Assembly (NCBI RefSeq): GCF_016745255.1
Contig: NZ_JADOEQ010000006.1
Coordinates: 140,262-204,261 of the forward strand
DNA from: Enterococcus sp. BWR-S5
GTDB lineage: Bacteria > Bacillota > Bacilli > Lactobacillales > Enterococcaceae
Reading direction: 5' to 3'
DNA length: 64,000 nt
Position numbers and translations under genes: made by a program. The notes under the pieces were generated by a model that saw only the letters and a list, made by a program, of their open reading frames with translations, was not told the DNA's origin and did no database searches. Below, piece after piece: positions 17,799 to 27,453 of this stretch; position 1 is the first letter of the stretch, and each line of letters starts with the position of its first letter.

Positions 17799-18401
17799 AT
17801 GACAAGATATAAGAAAGTAGACGTAGGCAACAAAGCATATACGATTGATTTAGATACAAATAAAATAACTTGGATAATTCCATGGCTAATTTGGTTACTT
17901 CCAAACCAAGTATATGTTGAATCAAGCAAGCAACCTATTGAAGAAAAAGAAAAAAAACCGAAAAAGGGAAGTATTATTTTAGGTAGCTCAGCTTTGGCCA
18001 GTGTTCTAATTAGAAATACAGATAAGAGCTTTGGAGAGATTCCTAGCTTGGCTGCCTATCCATTATTAACTAGCTTCATAATTTTAGGTGTTTCTATAGG
18101 TATCTTTTGCTATAGATATTATTTCTTTAAAAAAGAAGAACTGAGTGCTGGTGATTGGAAATCAAAAAGCAGCGATGCTTTGTTAATAAAGTTAAATCAT
18201 AGACCTGCAAAGCTGATTATAAAAGTGTTGTTTGGCGTGTTTTTCATGAGTCTAATTTTATATTTCTTTGTGAGTATCTTCATCACAAAAGGCAATATTT
18301 TAGGTCTAGGTATTTATTGCTTCTTATTGCTGAACATAGTATTTAGAAATTATTATGAAGGCGTTCCAGTAAGTGCTGATTTTTCTATACTTAAAAAGTA
18401 G
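17799..18401 (+). CDS. Candidate immunity membrane protein 1 (DUF443-like)
   Basis: 200 residues. The N-terminal signature KAYTIDLDTNKITW is followed by IIPWLIWLLP, and then about four membrane segments (near 67-80, 91-112, 145-165 and 168-185). This pattern recalls DUF443 proteins, which in Staphylococcus protect against the membrane-depolarising toxin TspA. It starts only nine bases after the LXG toxin stop, so it is the likely cognate immunity protein. The ribosome site is weak (GGAG at 17782, inside the end of the toxin gene), suggesting coupling. Two paralogues follow. Confidence 0.7.
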   Translation: MTRYKKVDVGNKAYTIDLDTNKITWIIPWLIWLLPNQVYVESSKQPIEEKEKKPKKGSIILGSSALASVLIRNTDKSFGEIPSLAAYPLLTSFIILGVSIGIFCYRYYFFKKEELSAGDWKSKSSDALLIKLNHRPAKLIIKVLFGVFFMSLILYFFVSIFITKGNILGLGIYCFLLLNIVFRNYYEGVPVSADFSILKK

Positions 18402-18547
18402 CTGAATAATTTCGATGGGTTGTCTAGTTCTAGTAGATAATAAAACCTAAAAAAATTGATGTGAGGGATATAGTGTACAGACATTATTAATCTTAGAATC
18501 TTAAGAAAGAATAATAAGATGATGAAACAGGTAAGGAGGATAAAGTA

Positions 18548-19174
18548 ATTTTACAACAATCAGTTAATAAACGATATCGCTTGTTAACCTTGGACAACAA
18601 GAATTACTTACTCGATTCAGATACAAATAGACTTATTTGGTTGTTCCCATGGCTTATCTGGTTATTCGCATTTGCCGCATATGAAATTAAAAATACGGAT
18701 ATGTTACTAGCAGAAAAAAAGAGTTCAAAAAAAAGCAGTGAAGGAAAGCTGATTTTGATGGCATCAGTTTTTACAGCTGTTATGGTTCGATTGGTACCAG
18801 CTGAAATTTTTACAGGTAAACCTTTTCCAGGAAATGAACTATTGCTAAGTATATTTATGATTGTATTATTTCTATATCTTCTGTTTTTGAGAAATCAATT
18901 ATCCAAGAAAAATGAACATAAGGGGAAGATTGACAAGGCAGTAAAAATCAAACTGAATTTTTTTAAATTTTTAAAAGACAATATTAAGTTTATTCTAGTA
19001 TTCGCATTGGGAATACTAATCAGTGTACTACTTTATGTAGAAACAATTTGGTTGTTTATAATCGGTGGAAATCCACTTTCCCTCTTCCTATTTTTGATAG
19101 TGTATATCTTTCTCCTGTTTGCTAATCAGACAATAAAAGCACCAGAGGTATACGAGGTGCTGATTGAAGAATGA
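18548..19174 (+). CDS. Candidate immunity membrane protein 2 (DUF443-like), apparent ATT start
   Basis: Paralogue of the proteins at 17799 and 19275, with NKNYLLDSDTNRLIWLFPW in the shared N-terminal block and similar membrane segments. The first conventional start in frame (TTG, 18581) has no ribosome site and cuts off the conserved NKRYR segment that aligns with NKRYK of the third copy. An ATT codon at 18548 lies eight bases after a perfect AGGAGG (18534-18539) and restores 208 residues, matching the 209 of copy 3. Either ATT is used as a rare start or an ATG has mutated and expression is reduced. Toxin specificity is unknown; such extra copies often act against toxins of rivals. Confidence 0.65.
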   Translation: MLQQSVNKRYRLLTLDNKNYLLDSDTNRLIWLFPWLIWLFAFAAYEIKNTDMLLAEKKSSKKSSEGKLILMASVFTAVMVRLVPAEIFTGKPFPGNELLLSIFMIVLFLYLLFLRNQLSKKNEHKGKIDKAVKIKLNFFKFLKDNIKFILVFALGILISVLLYVETIWLFIIGGNPLSLFLFLIVYIFLLFANQTIKAPEVYEVLIEE

Positions 19175-19274
19175 AATTTCTCAAAAAAAAAGAATTTTGT
19201 AGGATTTACAAATGATGAAAGCATCGAAAGTATTTCTACCTGTATGGAGTATGTTGACAGATTGGTGACGATAA

Positions 19275-19904
19275 ATGGAAATAACAAAAACAGAAAATAA
19301 GCGCTATAAGCAGTTGACGTATAATGGCAAGAGCTATCTGCTGGATATGGATAGTAACAAGCTAACATGGTTCTTCCCGTTTTTAGTCTGGTTTTTTCCA
19401 ATCAAAGGATACCAAGATGCCACACTGCCGCTTGAGAAAACGGAAAAGCCGAAAAAAGGTGGCGGTCTTATATTACTATCTTCTGTTTTATCAGGAATCA
19501 TGATTAGAATGACAAATAGAGGGTTTGGAGATTTATCAGTATATGAGAATTATCAACAATTTTTTTTGCTCTTACTAAGCAGTTTAACGGGTGCTGTTTT
19601 TCTTGTTCGTTATATCTATCGTTATAAGAAAAGTCAGATTCCACTAGGTGAAAAAATTTTTTATATCAAAATTCGTTTTGAAAAAGGTATTATTGGAAAA
19701 GTGATTTATGGATATAAGCTACTGGTCCTTACATTTCTTTCCTACGTAATTCTTGTTTTCTTGATTTATACTTTTTTTGATTCTTATCCAAACATAATTG
19801 TGGTTTTCCCAATTCTTCTCGTGGAGTACTTCATTTTGATTATAAACACCACTATTCTACCTCCTGAGAAGGATTATGCAATTGAAATCTCACAAAAAAA
19901 ATGA
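19275..19904 (+). CDS. Candidate immunity membrane protein 3 (DUF443-like)
   Basis: 209 residues from the ATG at 19275. The shared block KSYLLDMDSNKLTWFFPF is followed by LVWFFPIKGY, a Lys/Pro-rich cytoplasmic stretch (EKTEKPKKGG) also present in copy 1, and about four membrane segments. Copies 1 and 3 look closer to each other than to copy 2 in that stretch. A third immunity-type gene behind a single toxin suggests an orphan-immunity array built by duplication or exchange. Ribosome site is weak (GGTGA). Function is inferred from position and resemblance. Confidence 0.68.
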   Translation: MEITKTENKRYKQLTYNGKSYLLDMDSNKLTWFFPFLVWFFPIKGYQDATLPLEKTEKPKKGGGLILLSSVLSGIMIRMTNRGFGDLSVYENYQQFFLLLLSSLTGAVFLVRYIYRYKKSQIPLGEKIFYIKIRFEKGIIGKVIYGYKLLVLTFLSYVILVFLIYTFFDSYPNIIVVFPILLVEYFILIINTTILPPEKDYAIEISQKK

Positions 19905-20118
19905 AGGTTTATCAAGTATATGAATTACATTGACAAGTGGAGGATATATGCTAGAGGCTGTAAAATGGAGTAAGAGTCAGTTCTAAGAATACAACGAAAA
20001 CCAACCAATAATTTTAGAAACATAAAAAAAGGTAAAAACGCAAATGGAAGATACAAGTTACCTAGCTATATTTCCATAACTAAAAATCAAAAATTAAAAT
20101 TAAAAGGAGAAAGAAGAT

Positions 20119-20430
20119 ATGTTAGCATTAGGAACAATTGTTTACTTAAAAGAAGGCAGACAAAAAATTATGATTATTAATAGAGGGCCAATTGTAGAGA
20201 AAGCCGACATTCAATTTTTATTTGATTATGCCGGGTGTATTTATCCTATCGGAATGAATCCGGAGCAGGTCTTATATTTCAACGAAGAGAATATCGATCG
20301 CATCCTATTCGAAGGATACAAGGATGAGGATGAGCAGCGCTTTAGTGAGCTATACGAAGAGTCTGTTTCAAAACTGGGTGATAAAGTCAGAAAAGGAACA
20401 ACCAATTTACGATTGAATAACGAGGCTTAA
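20119..20430 (+). CDS. DUF4176 family protein
   Basis: 103 residues starting MLALGTIVYLKEGRQKIMII, the N-terminal beta-rich block typical of DUF4176, with FDYAGCIYPIGMNPEQVLYFNEENI in the middle. This family is repeatedly found inside type VII effector loci of Firmicutes; its biochemical role is not established. It is soluble with an acidic C-terminal half. The start has AAAAGGAGA upstream. A terminator hairpin follows at 20448-20488, so it may end the main transcript of the module. Confidence 0.82.
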   Translation: MLALGTIVYLKEGRQKIMIINRGPIVEKADIQFLFDYAGCIYPIGMNPEQVLYFNEENIDRILFEGYKDEDEQRFSELYEESVSKLGDKVRKGTTNLRLNNEA

Positions 20431-20447
20431 ACATAGAGTGACTGTTT

Positions 20448-20488
20448 GCAATTGATTTTTGATTGGGAGCAGTTGCTATTTTTTTTTA
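20448..20488 (+). terminator. Terminator after the DUF4176 gene
   Basis: GCAATTG pairs with CAGTTGC (one G-T wobble), followed by a run of nine T shortly after. Confidence 0.75.
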
Positions 20489-20549
20489 TTTGGCTTTATA
20501 ATTGTGGAGAGTTGAGCAGCACCAGTCGAATTCCTAAGGAGAGAGGGAT

Positions 20550-21083
20550 ATGAAAAAGTACATGCAAAGAGAGAGTCTCTTTATGAGACAATACTACGAT
20601 ATATTTTCAAATGAGCGAAGCATGAGTTGTCATGAAGAGTATTACAAGGCATTAGTTCATTTTATAAAGAGGAATGATCGCTATTTTTCTAAAGAGATAG
20701 TAAAGGCCTATAACTTAAATGTTCTTATGACGCTTGAACTGGAAAAGTATCCCATTGCTCCATCAATATTTTCTTTGACGCAAGAACAAGTGAGGTGTTC
20801 CGGACAAACCTATAGCTCAGTCGGAAGCTTGGCTATGAGTATCAGTAATATACTATGGGAAATGGTTGCGGTGTATTCCGGAAAAGACTGTCCGATAATT
20901 AATGAATACAATATGCGTTATGCGTTAGTAGAGGATTTGAGCGGAGAAGCTTTCATAGTAGAGGAATGTGAGCAATGCGGCTATCTGCAAGGATTAACTG
21001 GTCAACCATATGGAGGGACAGTCAAAAAAATTAGCCCGGCGACAATGAGTCAGATAGAACAAGCAATGGACAGGAAAAAATAA
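20550..21083 (+). CDS. Unknown protein of the type VII effector module (177 aa)
   Basis: 177 residues, soluble, mainly helical in its first 90 residues. I do not recognise it. The C-terminal part has a pair of cysteines in EECEQCGYLQGLTGQPYGG that could bind metal or simply be structural. The start has GGAGAGAGG upstream. It lies after a terminator and may have its own promoter. Position behind DUF4176 makes an immunity or adaptor role possible, but nothing in the sequence proves it. Confidence 0.7.
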   Translation: MKKYMQRESLFMRQYYDIFSNERSMSCHEEYYKALVHFIKRNDRYFSKEIVKAYNLNVLMTLELEKYPIAPSIFSLTQEQVRCSGQTYSSVGSLAMSISNILWEMVAVYSGKDCPIINEYNMRYALVEDLSGEAFIVEECEQCGYLQGLTGQPYGGTVKKISPATMSQIEQAMDRKK

Positions 21084-21287
21084 TTGTTTTCTTCCACGCT
21101 TCGGTGTCCCATCTCAGCTCTTGATCATGAAAAGAAATAAGTATACCTTGTTATTTGACCATGTAATTTATATATATTTGGTATAAAACGGTTATCAATT
21201 TTATATAGTTTAAGTTTTTTGATTTATCAAGAAAGTAGAATATGATATACTATTTTTGGTAAACTAATCGATTATGAGGTAGATCAA

Positions 21288-21803
21288 ATGCTTATATTCT
21301 TAGTAGGAATTTTAGGAGTAGTCGTGGGAGCAGCTGTTGTGGCAATAAGTGTTGCACTGCGGATGTCCTATGAGGACAAAAGAGACATGCGCCGGCGAGA
21401 GCTGGAAAACTATGTAAAAGAAATCGAATGCTTGAATCTGTTGAACAAGAAAATCAACGAGATTCTGCAAAAAAGAGATATCTATATTGATAAGTCTGTC
21501 CATTTTCTTTCTGTAGACGACTGCTATATTAGTATAGATGATTTTATCTATCTGGAATCATTTTCTGCTCAAAATAATTTTTATCTGCCTACTTATTTGA
21601 TTGATGTATTCTTCAAAAAAATTACGCATCGAAAGGTCATTTTGACACCGGATGAAATTGCTTCTATAGGAGGAAATACCTATAAAGGCGGCCGTGTCAT
21701 TTTAGAAAACTTTTCTGAAGAACTTTTGACGATTATTGAAGATAAAAAACGTCAGATGAAGCGTCTGTCAAATAAGCCATTGCACTATTTCAGAAATGTG
21801 TAA
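21288..21803 (+). CDS. Unknown membrane-anchored protein (171 aa)
   Basis: 171 residues with one N-terminal membrane segment (about 2-24, VGILGVVVGAAVVAISVAL) followed by a positively charged stretch (KRDMRRREL), so the remaining domain is probably cytoplasmic. That domain has an initial coiled coil and a mixed region with FLSVDDCYISIDDFIYLESF. I do not recognise a family. The start follows GAGGTAG. It sits at the end of the accessory module, before the ilv leader; a hairpin at 21850-21893 may end its transcript. Confidence 0.7.
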   Translation: MLIFLVGILGVVVGAAVVAISVALRMSYEDKRDMRRRELENYVKEIECLNLLNKKINEILQKRDIYIDKSVHFLSVDDCYISIDDFIYLESFSAQNNFYLPTYLIDVFFKKITHRKVILTPDEIASIGGNTYKGGRVILENFSEELLTIIEDKKRQMKRLSNKPLHYFRNV

Positions 21804-21849
21804 CCTACGATAATCAGATAATTGGGAACTCCGTTTGAGGAGAGACATG

Positions 21850-21893
21850 GACCAAGCCTAGCTGCTTTCTAAAAGTGGTTGGCTTGGTCTATT
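21850..21893 (+). terminator. Hairpin between the accessory module and the ilv leader
   Basis: GACCAAGCC (21850-21858) pairs exactly with GGCTTGGTC (21881-21889). The T tract is poor (TATTTCG), so termination is likely but not certain. Confidence 0.6.
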
Positions 21894-21992
21894 TCGTTTA
21901 TCAAAGAATAGATAGGGAATAAAGAAAGTGGAGATAGATATAACTTACAGGAAAGAAATAAACTAGTTTTTTTGAATTTTCTGAATTTTCTA

Positions 21993-22021
21993 TTGACATT
22001 CTAATTTATAGGGTTTATAGT
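21993..22021 (+). promoter_or_regulatory. ilv operon promoter
   Basis: -35 TTGACA (21993-21998), exactly 17 bases, -10 TATAGT (22016-22021). Transcription would begin near 22028, about 65 bases before the leader peptide. Confidence 0.88.
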
Positions 22022-22092
22022 TAACAAAAGCTTTTCGAATTCACATTTTATTTTAATCATTATTGATTTATATAAGAAGGAGAATACCCATT

Positions 22093-22146
22093 ATGAGAAA
22101 GACAGCGAATTTTGAATTAGTCATTATTTTATTAAACAGGACTTAG
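22093..22146 (+). CDS. ilv leader peptide (17 aa)
   Basis: ATG at 22093 follows AAGGAGA (22077-22083) and encodes MRKTANFELVIILLNRT, then TAG. Six consecutive codons (Leu-Val-Ile-Ile-Leu-Leu, 22117-22134) call for the three branched-chain amino acids made through this pathway. It lies between the promoter and a terminator/antiterminator pair, as in ribosome-mediated attenuation. No coding role beyond regulation is expected. Stalling at these codons when charged branched-chain tRNAs are scarce should change folding of the downstream RNA. Confidence 0.88.
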   Translation: MRKTANFELVIILLNRT

Positions 22147-22237
22147 AACACTGAGATTTTTGCAGATGTTTGAGTCCTATTCGTCTTTAGTGAATGGGAT
22201 TCTTGCTAAAGCATCCCATTGGTGGGGTGCTTTTTTT
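22138..22237 (+). promoter_or_regulatory. ilv transcription attenuator
   Basis: AGGACT (22138-22143), overlapping the last leader codons, pairs with AGTCCT (22173-22178). AATGGGAT (22193-22200) pairs exactly with ATCCCATT (22213-22220) as antiterminator. The terminator stem AAAGCATCCCA (22208-22218) with TGGGGTGCTTT (22223-22233) and a T-run to 22237 uses the same ATCCCA bases, so the two folds exclude each other. I see no T-box sequence. Confidence 0.85.
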
Positions 22238-22288
22238 GTAGGATAAAACACGTTAAATGTTATGAAAACTAGAATTGGAGTGAGGAAT

Positions 22289-23980
22289 ATGCGTAGTGAT
22301 AAGATAAAAAAAGGAATCGAAGCAGCACCGGCCAGAAGCCTGTTGTACGCGACAGGACAGGTAAAAAGTGCCAGAGATATGGAAAAGCCATTTATTGCGA
22401 TTTGTAACTCATACATTGATATCGTCCCTGGTCATGTGCATTTAAGAGAATTGGCTGACATTGCTAAAGAAGCGATTCGTGAAGCTGGCGGTATTCCTTT
22501 CGAGTTCAATACAATCGGTGTTGACGACGGAATAGCCATGGGACATATTGGTATGCGCTATTCTCTGCCTAGTAGAGAGATTATTGCAGATGCAGCAGAA
22601 ACAGTGATTAATGCGCATTGGTTCGATGGCGTTTTCTACATTCCAAACTGCGACAAAATCACTCCGGGAATGCTTTTAGCCAGTGTTCGAACGAATGTAC
22701 CGGCTATTTTCTGTTCAGGAGGTCCCATGAAGGCAGGGATTGATCCCCGCGGTCATACAGCAACATTGTCTTCAATGTTTGAAGCTGTCGGAGCCTTTAA
22801 AGATGGACAAATGACAGAAGAAGAATTCAACTTTATGGAGCAAAATGCTTGTCCAACCTGCGGCTCTTGTGCCGGAATGTTTACAGCTAATTCAATGAAC
22901 TGCCTGATGGAGGTTCTGGGGATGGCGCTTCCAGGAAATGGGACGATTTTAGCAGTCTCAGAGGAGCGGAGAGAACTAATCCGCGAGTCAGCTTTCCATT
23001 TGATGGACTTGGTGAAGAAACAAATCAAACCAAGAGATATCATTACAAAAGAAGCAATCGATGATGCCTTCGCCTTGGATATGGCAATGGGTGGTTCAAC
23101 TAACACTGTTCTTCATACTCTGGCAATCGCCAATGAAGCAGAAATCGATTACGAGCTGGAATCAATCAATGAAATTGCCAAAAGAGTACCTTATCTTTCA
23201 AAAATTGCTCCTTCATCGGCGTATTCAATGCATGATGTTCATGAAGCAGGCGGTGTATCAGCTATCCTTAAAGAATTGGTTGATTTAGGCGATGCGATTC
23301 ATCCGGATCGGATGACTGTTTCAGGGAAAACACTTCGAGAAAACGTTGCAGAAGCAACAATCAAAAATGAAGAGGTTATTCATCCGAAAGAAACACCTTA
23401 CAGCCCTGTCGGCGGACTATCGATTCTATATGGTAATATCGCACCAAAGGGCAGCGTAATTAAAGTAGGTGGTGTTGATCCATCCATCAAGGTATTCAAA
23501 GGAACCGCGATTTGTTTTGATTCACATGATGAAGCGGTTGAGGCCATTGATAATCATACGGTGAAAAAGGGTCATGTCGTGGTAATTCGATATGAAGGGC
23601 CTAAGGGCGGTCCGGGAATGCCGGAAATGCTCGCTCCAACCTCTAGTATTGTTGGTCGAGGATTAGGTAAGGATGTTGCATTAATTACAGATGGTCGTTT
23701 TTCCGGTGCGACACGGGGGATTGCAGTAGGGCATATCTCACCGGAGGCTGCTTCAGGCGGTCCCATCGCTTTAATTAAAGATGGCGATGCAATCGAGATT
23801 GACTTGGTGAATCGGACATTAAATGTACAGGTTTCAAAAGAGGAACTGGCAGAAAGAAAAGAGACCATACCGAAGTTCAAAGCAAAAGTAAAAACAGGTT
23901 ATCTTGCTCGCTACACAGCGTTAGTGACTTCAGCCCATACCGGCGGAATCATGAGGATACCGGAAGACTTGCTGGAATAA
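22289..23980 (+). CDS. ilvD: Dihydroxy-acid dehydratase
   Basis: 563 residues from the ATG at 22289 (GGAG eight bases before); an ATG nine codons earlier lacks a ribosome site. IlvD dehydrates dihydroxyisovalerate and dihydroxymethylvalerate to the keto acids in valine and isoleucine synthesis. Iron-sulfur cluster cysteines are visible in NCDKITPGM and [17 protein letters not shown], and the GRFSGATRG motif is near the C-terminus. It is first in ilvDBNCA, directly behind the attenuator. Oxygen-sensitive cluster chemistry is a family property. Confidence 0.97.
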   Translation: MRSDKIKKGIEAAPARSLLYATGQVKSARDMEKPFIAICNSYIDIVPGHVHLRELADIAKEAIREAGGIPFEFNTIGVDDGIAMGHIGMRYSLPSREIIADAAETVINAHWFDGVFYIPNCDKITPGMLLASVRTNVPAIFCSGGPMKAGIDPRGHTATLSSMFEAVGAFKDGQMTEEEFNFMEQNACPTCGSCAGMFTANSMNCLMEVLGMALPGNGTILAVSEERRELIRESAFHLMDLVKKQIKPRDIITKEAIDDAFALDMAMGGSTNTVLHTLAIANEAEIDYELESINEIAKRVPYLSKIAPSSAYSMHDVHEAGGVSAILKELVDLGDAIHPDRMTVSGKTLRENVAEATIKNEEVIHPKETPYSPVGGLSILYGNIAPKGSVIKVGGVDPSIKVFKGTAICFDSHDEAVEAIDNHTVKKGHVVVIRYEGPKGGPGMPEMLAPTSSIVGRGLGKDVALITDGRFSGATRGIAVGHISPEAASGGPIALIKDGDAIEIDLVNRTLNVQVSKEELAERKETIPKFKAKVKTGYLARYTALVTSAHTGGIMRIPEDLLE

Positions 23981-24142
23981 GAAAAGTGAAAACGGGTAGC
24001 TTCTTTTATCAACGAAAGCAAGAACTGTTAAATAAAAAAATGAAGTGTATTGAGAGTAGGGACGGATGCTGATTTTGGGAATAAGCTGGACGATTAGTAT
24101 GAAGAAGCAGAGTGTTCGTTACAAGAACAAGGAGGAACATCT

Positions 24143-25831
24143 ATGGAAAATATGAAAAGCGGATCGAAAATATTGATAGATTCTCTGCTTCGACAAGGAG
24201 TGGAAATGATTTTCGGCTATCCGGGAGGTGCGGTACTTCCTTTATATGACGCACTATATGACGGAGAGCTGACGCATATATTGACACGACATGAGCAGGG
24301 AGCAGTACATGCGGCCGAGGGATACGCCAAAGCAACAGGGAAACCAGGGGTGGTTGTAGTGACAAGTGGACCGGGAGCCACTAATGCGGTGACAGGGATT
24401 GCAGATGCAATGAGTGATTCCGTACCTCTAATTGTCTTTACGGGACAGGTAACAACGAATGGCATCGGTAAGGATGCTTTTCAAGAAGCCGATATGGTCG
24501 GTATTACGATGCCAATCACAAAAAATAATTATCAGGTTAGAGATACCTGTGACCTGCCAAGAATCATTGATGAAGCCTTTCATATTGCAACAACAGGCAG
24601 AAAAGGGCCGGTTGTGATTGATTTGCCAAAGGATATGACAATTGTGGAGGCGGAAGCTGTTCATCCGCCTGAGCTGGTTCTCCCAAGCTATCAGCCGACA
24701 ATTTATCCAAACAAATTGCAGGTTAAAAAGCTGATGGAAGAGCTGGAGACGGCGAAGAAGCCGTTGGTACTAGCCGGTGCCGGAGTTGTTCAGGCAAATG
24801 CGAGTGAAGAGTTGACAGAGTTTGTTGAAAAGTATCAGCTGCCGGTATTAAGCACATTACTGGGCTTAGGTGCGATTCCTTCAGAGCATGAGCTTTTCTT
24901 GGGGATGGGTGGCATGCACGGTTCCTTTGCCGCAAATATGGCTCTGACAGACTGTGATCTATTAATTAATATTGGTTCGAGATTTGATGATCGTCTAGCC
25001 AGTGCTCCTCAAGAGTTTGTTCCAAATGCGGTCGTTGCACACATTGATATCGATCCGGCAGAAATTGGCAAAATCATTGAAACCAAAATTCCAATTGTTG
25101 CAGATGCGAAGGAAACCTTGCTTGAGCTGCTGTCCTATGACAACGCCGGGATTAGTGAGCATTGGACCGACTGGCGCAAAATCAACCTATCCAGAAAAAA
25201 ACTCCATCCGTTCAACTATGACAGAGAGCAGAAAGAGGAAATCAAGCCTCAGAAGGTTATCGAGTATATTGGTGAATTGACGAACGGAGAGGCGATTGTG
25301 ACAACGGATGTTGGGCAGCATCAAATGTGGGCAGCTCAATTCTATCCTTTCAAAAATGAGAAGCAATTGATTACGAGTGGTGGTTTAGGCACAATGGGCT
25401 ACGGCATTCCAGCCGCAATTGGTGCTCAGCTTGGTTGCAGAGATAAGGAGGTCGTCCTTTTTGTCGGTGACGGCGGCTTTCAAATGACGAATCAGGAGAT
25501 GGCCATTTTGAACGAGTACAAGCTGCCAATCAGAATTGTTTTGCTGAATAACCAATCATTGGGAATGGTTCGACAGTGGCAGGAGAGCTTCTTTAATGAA
25601 AGACGTTCAGAGTCAGTCTTTACCAGCCAACCGGATTTCATCAAATTATCTGAAGCCTATGGTGTAAAGGCAGTTCAAATTTCTGATCCTAACACGGTAG
25701 AAGAAGAGCTTAAACAGGCATTTAAGGAAGAAGGACCAATTCTCATTGAGGTACGTGTTTCTCAAACAGAACATGTTCTGCCAATGGTTCCGGCAGGTAA
25801 GCCAAACTATCAAATGTTGGGGGTGGAGTAA
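24143..25831 (+). CDS. ilvB: Acetolactate synthase large (catalytic) subunit
   Basis: 562 residues. It condenses pyruvate with pyruvate or 2-ketobutyrate using thiamine diphosphate (ThDP) and FAD. The N-terminal ThDP pyrimidine domain has [15 protein letters not shown] and the activating glutamate E51 in [15 protein letters not shown]. The C-terminal domain holds the ThDP-binding motif [12 protein letters not shown] ending in [10 protein letters not shown]. The start follows AGGAGG. The small subunit gene begins immediately after the stop (TAAATG), implying coupled production. This is the anabolic, FAD-containing type, judged by its regulatory-subunit neighbour. Confidence 0.97.
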   Translation: MENMKSGSKILIDSLLRQGVEMIFGYPGGAVLPLYDALYDGELTHILTRHEQGAVHAAEGYAKATGKPGVVVVTSGPGATNAVTGIADAMSDSVPLIVFTGQVTTNGIGKDAFQEADMVGITMPITKNNYQVRDTCDLPRIIDEAFHIATTGRKGPVVIDLPKDMTIVEAEAVHPPELVLPSYQPTIYPNKLQVKKLMEELETAKKPLVLAGAGVVQANASEELTEFVEKYQLPVLSTLLGLGAIPSEHELFLGMGGMHGSFAANMALTDCDLLINIGSRFDDRLASAPQEFVPNAVVAHIDIDPAEIGKIIETKIPIVADAKETLLELLSYDNAGISEHWTDWRKINLSRKKLHPFNYDREQKEEIKPQKVIEYIGELTNGEAIVTTDVGQHQMWAAQFYPFKNEKQLITSGGLGTMGYGIPAAIGAQLGCRDKEVVLFVGDGGFQMTNQEMAILNEYKLPIRIVLLNNQSLGMVRQWQESFFNERRSESVFTSQPDFIKLSEAYGVKAVQISDPNTVEEELKQAFKEEGPILIEVRVSQTEHVLPMVPAGKPNYQMLGVE

Positions 25832-26314
25832 ATGAGACGAATTATAACAGCAACTGTATACAATAACTCAGGTGTTCTCAATCGTTTCAGTGGTGTTCTG
25901 ACTCGCCGACAGGTAAATATTGATAGTATTTCTGTAGGACCAACAGAGCAGGAGAATATTTCAAGAATCACGATTATCGTTCAGATTGAAGGCTTAAGCG
26001 AAAGTGAACAAATCACTAAGCAGCTAAACAAACAGGTAGATGTCATTAAAGTTTCTGATATTACCGATGAACCCCATTTGGAGCGTGAGCTGGCTTTGAT
26101 TAAATTAAATGCTCCGGCAGCCATTCGGTCCGAGTTGTTCTCAGTCATCGATCCTTTCCGAGCGAATGTCATCGATGTTGGAACAAAAACAGTTGTGATA
26201 CAGGTGACAGGAACCAGTGAAAAAATCAGTGCATTTGTTGACGTGGTTTCTCCGTATGGCATTAAACAGTTGGCACGAACCGGCGTTACGGGCTTTACCA
26301 GAGGGAATCACTAA
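25832..26314 (+). CDS. ilvN: Acetolactate synthase small (regulatory) subunit
   Basis: 160 residues. The N-terminal ACT domain (about 3-75, MRRIITATVYNNSGVLNRFSG) binds valine for feedback inhibition, and a C-terminal domain (about 80-158) contacts and activates the large subunit. NNSGVLNR is the usual valine-site loop. The length matches the ilvH/ilvN family of Gram-positives. It abuts ilvB with no gap. Valine sensitivity is known for the family and is not shown here. Confidence 0.96.
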   Translation: MRRIITATVYNNSGVLNRFSGVLTRRQVNIDSISVGPTEQENISRITIIVQIEGLSESEQITKQLNKQVDVIKVSDITDEPHLERELALIKLNAPAAIRSELFSVIDPFRANVIDVGTKTVVIQVTGTSEKISAFVDVVSPYGIKQLARTGVTGFTRGNH

Positions 26315-26398
26315 AAAAGCAAGAGTATAAAAGAGAGTAAGAACAGAAGCTAAAGAAGAAGTATATCGCGTTCATTCAGCGGGATTTATATATACTAA

Positions 26399-27418
<1,020 letters not shown>

Positions 27419-27453
27419 TCCAACGTTTCAGATAAAGAGGTGAGGAAAAGTTA

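Noticed and set aside
17799..19904. The three membrane proteins as transporter subunits
   Set aside because: No ATPase, binding protein or transport motif is near; paralogy, size and position right after an LXG toxin fit immunity proteins better.
19949..19987. 12-codon frame (MLEAVKWSKSQF) after GGAGG between immunity gene 3 and DUF4176
   Set aside because: Spacing to the ribosome site is too short and nothing else supports it; it may be a remnant of another gene.
21804..22288. T-box riboswitch before ilvD
   Set aside because: No AGGGTGGNACCGCG-type sequence; a leader peptide with an attenuator explains the region.
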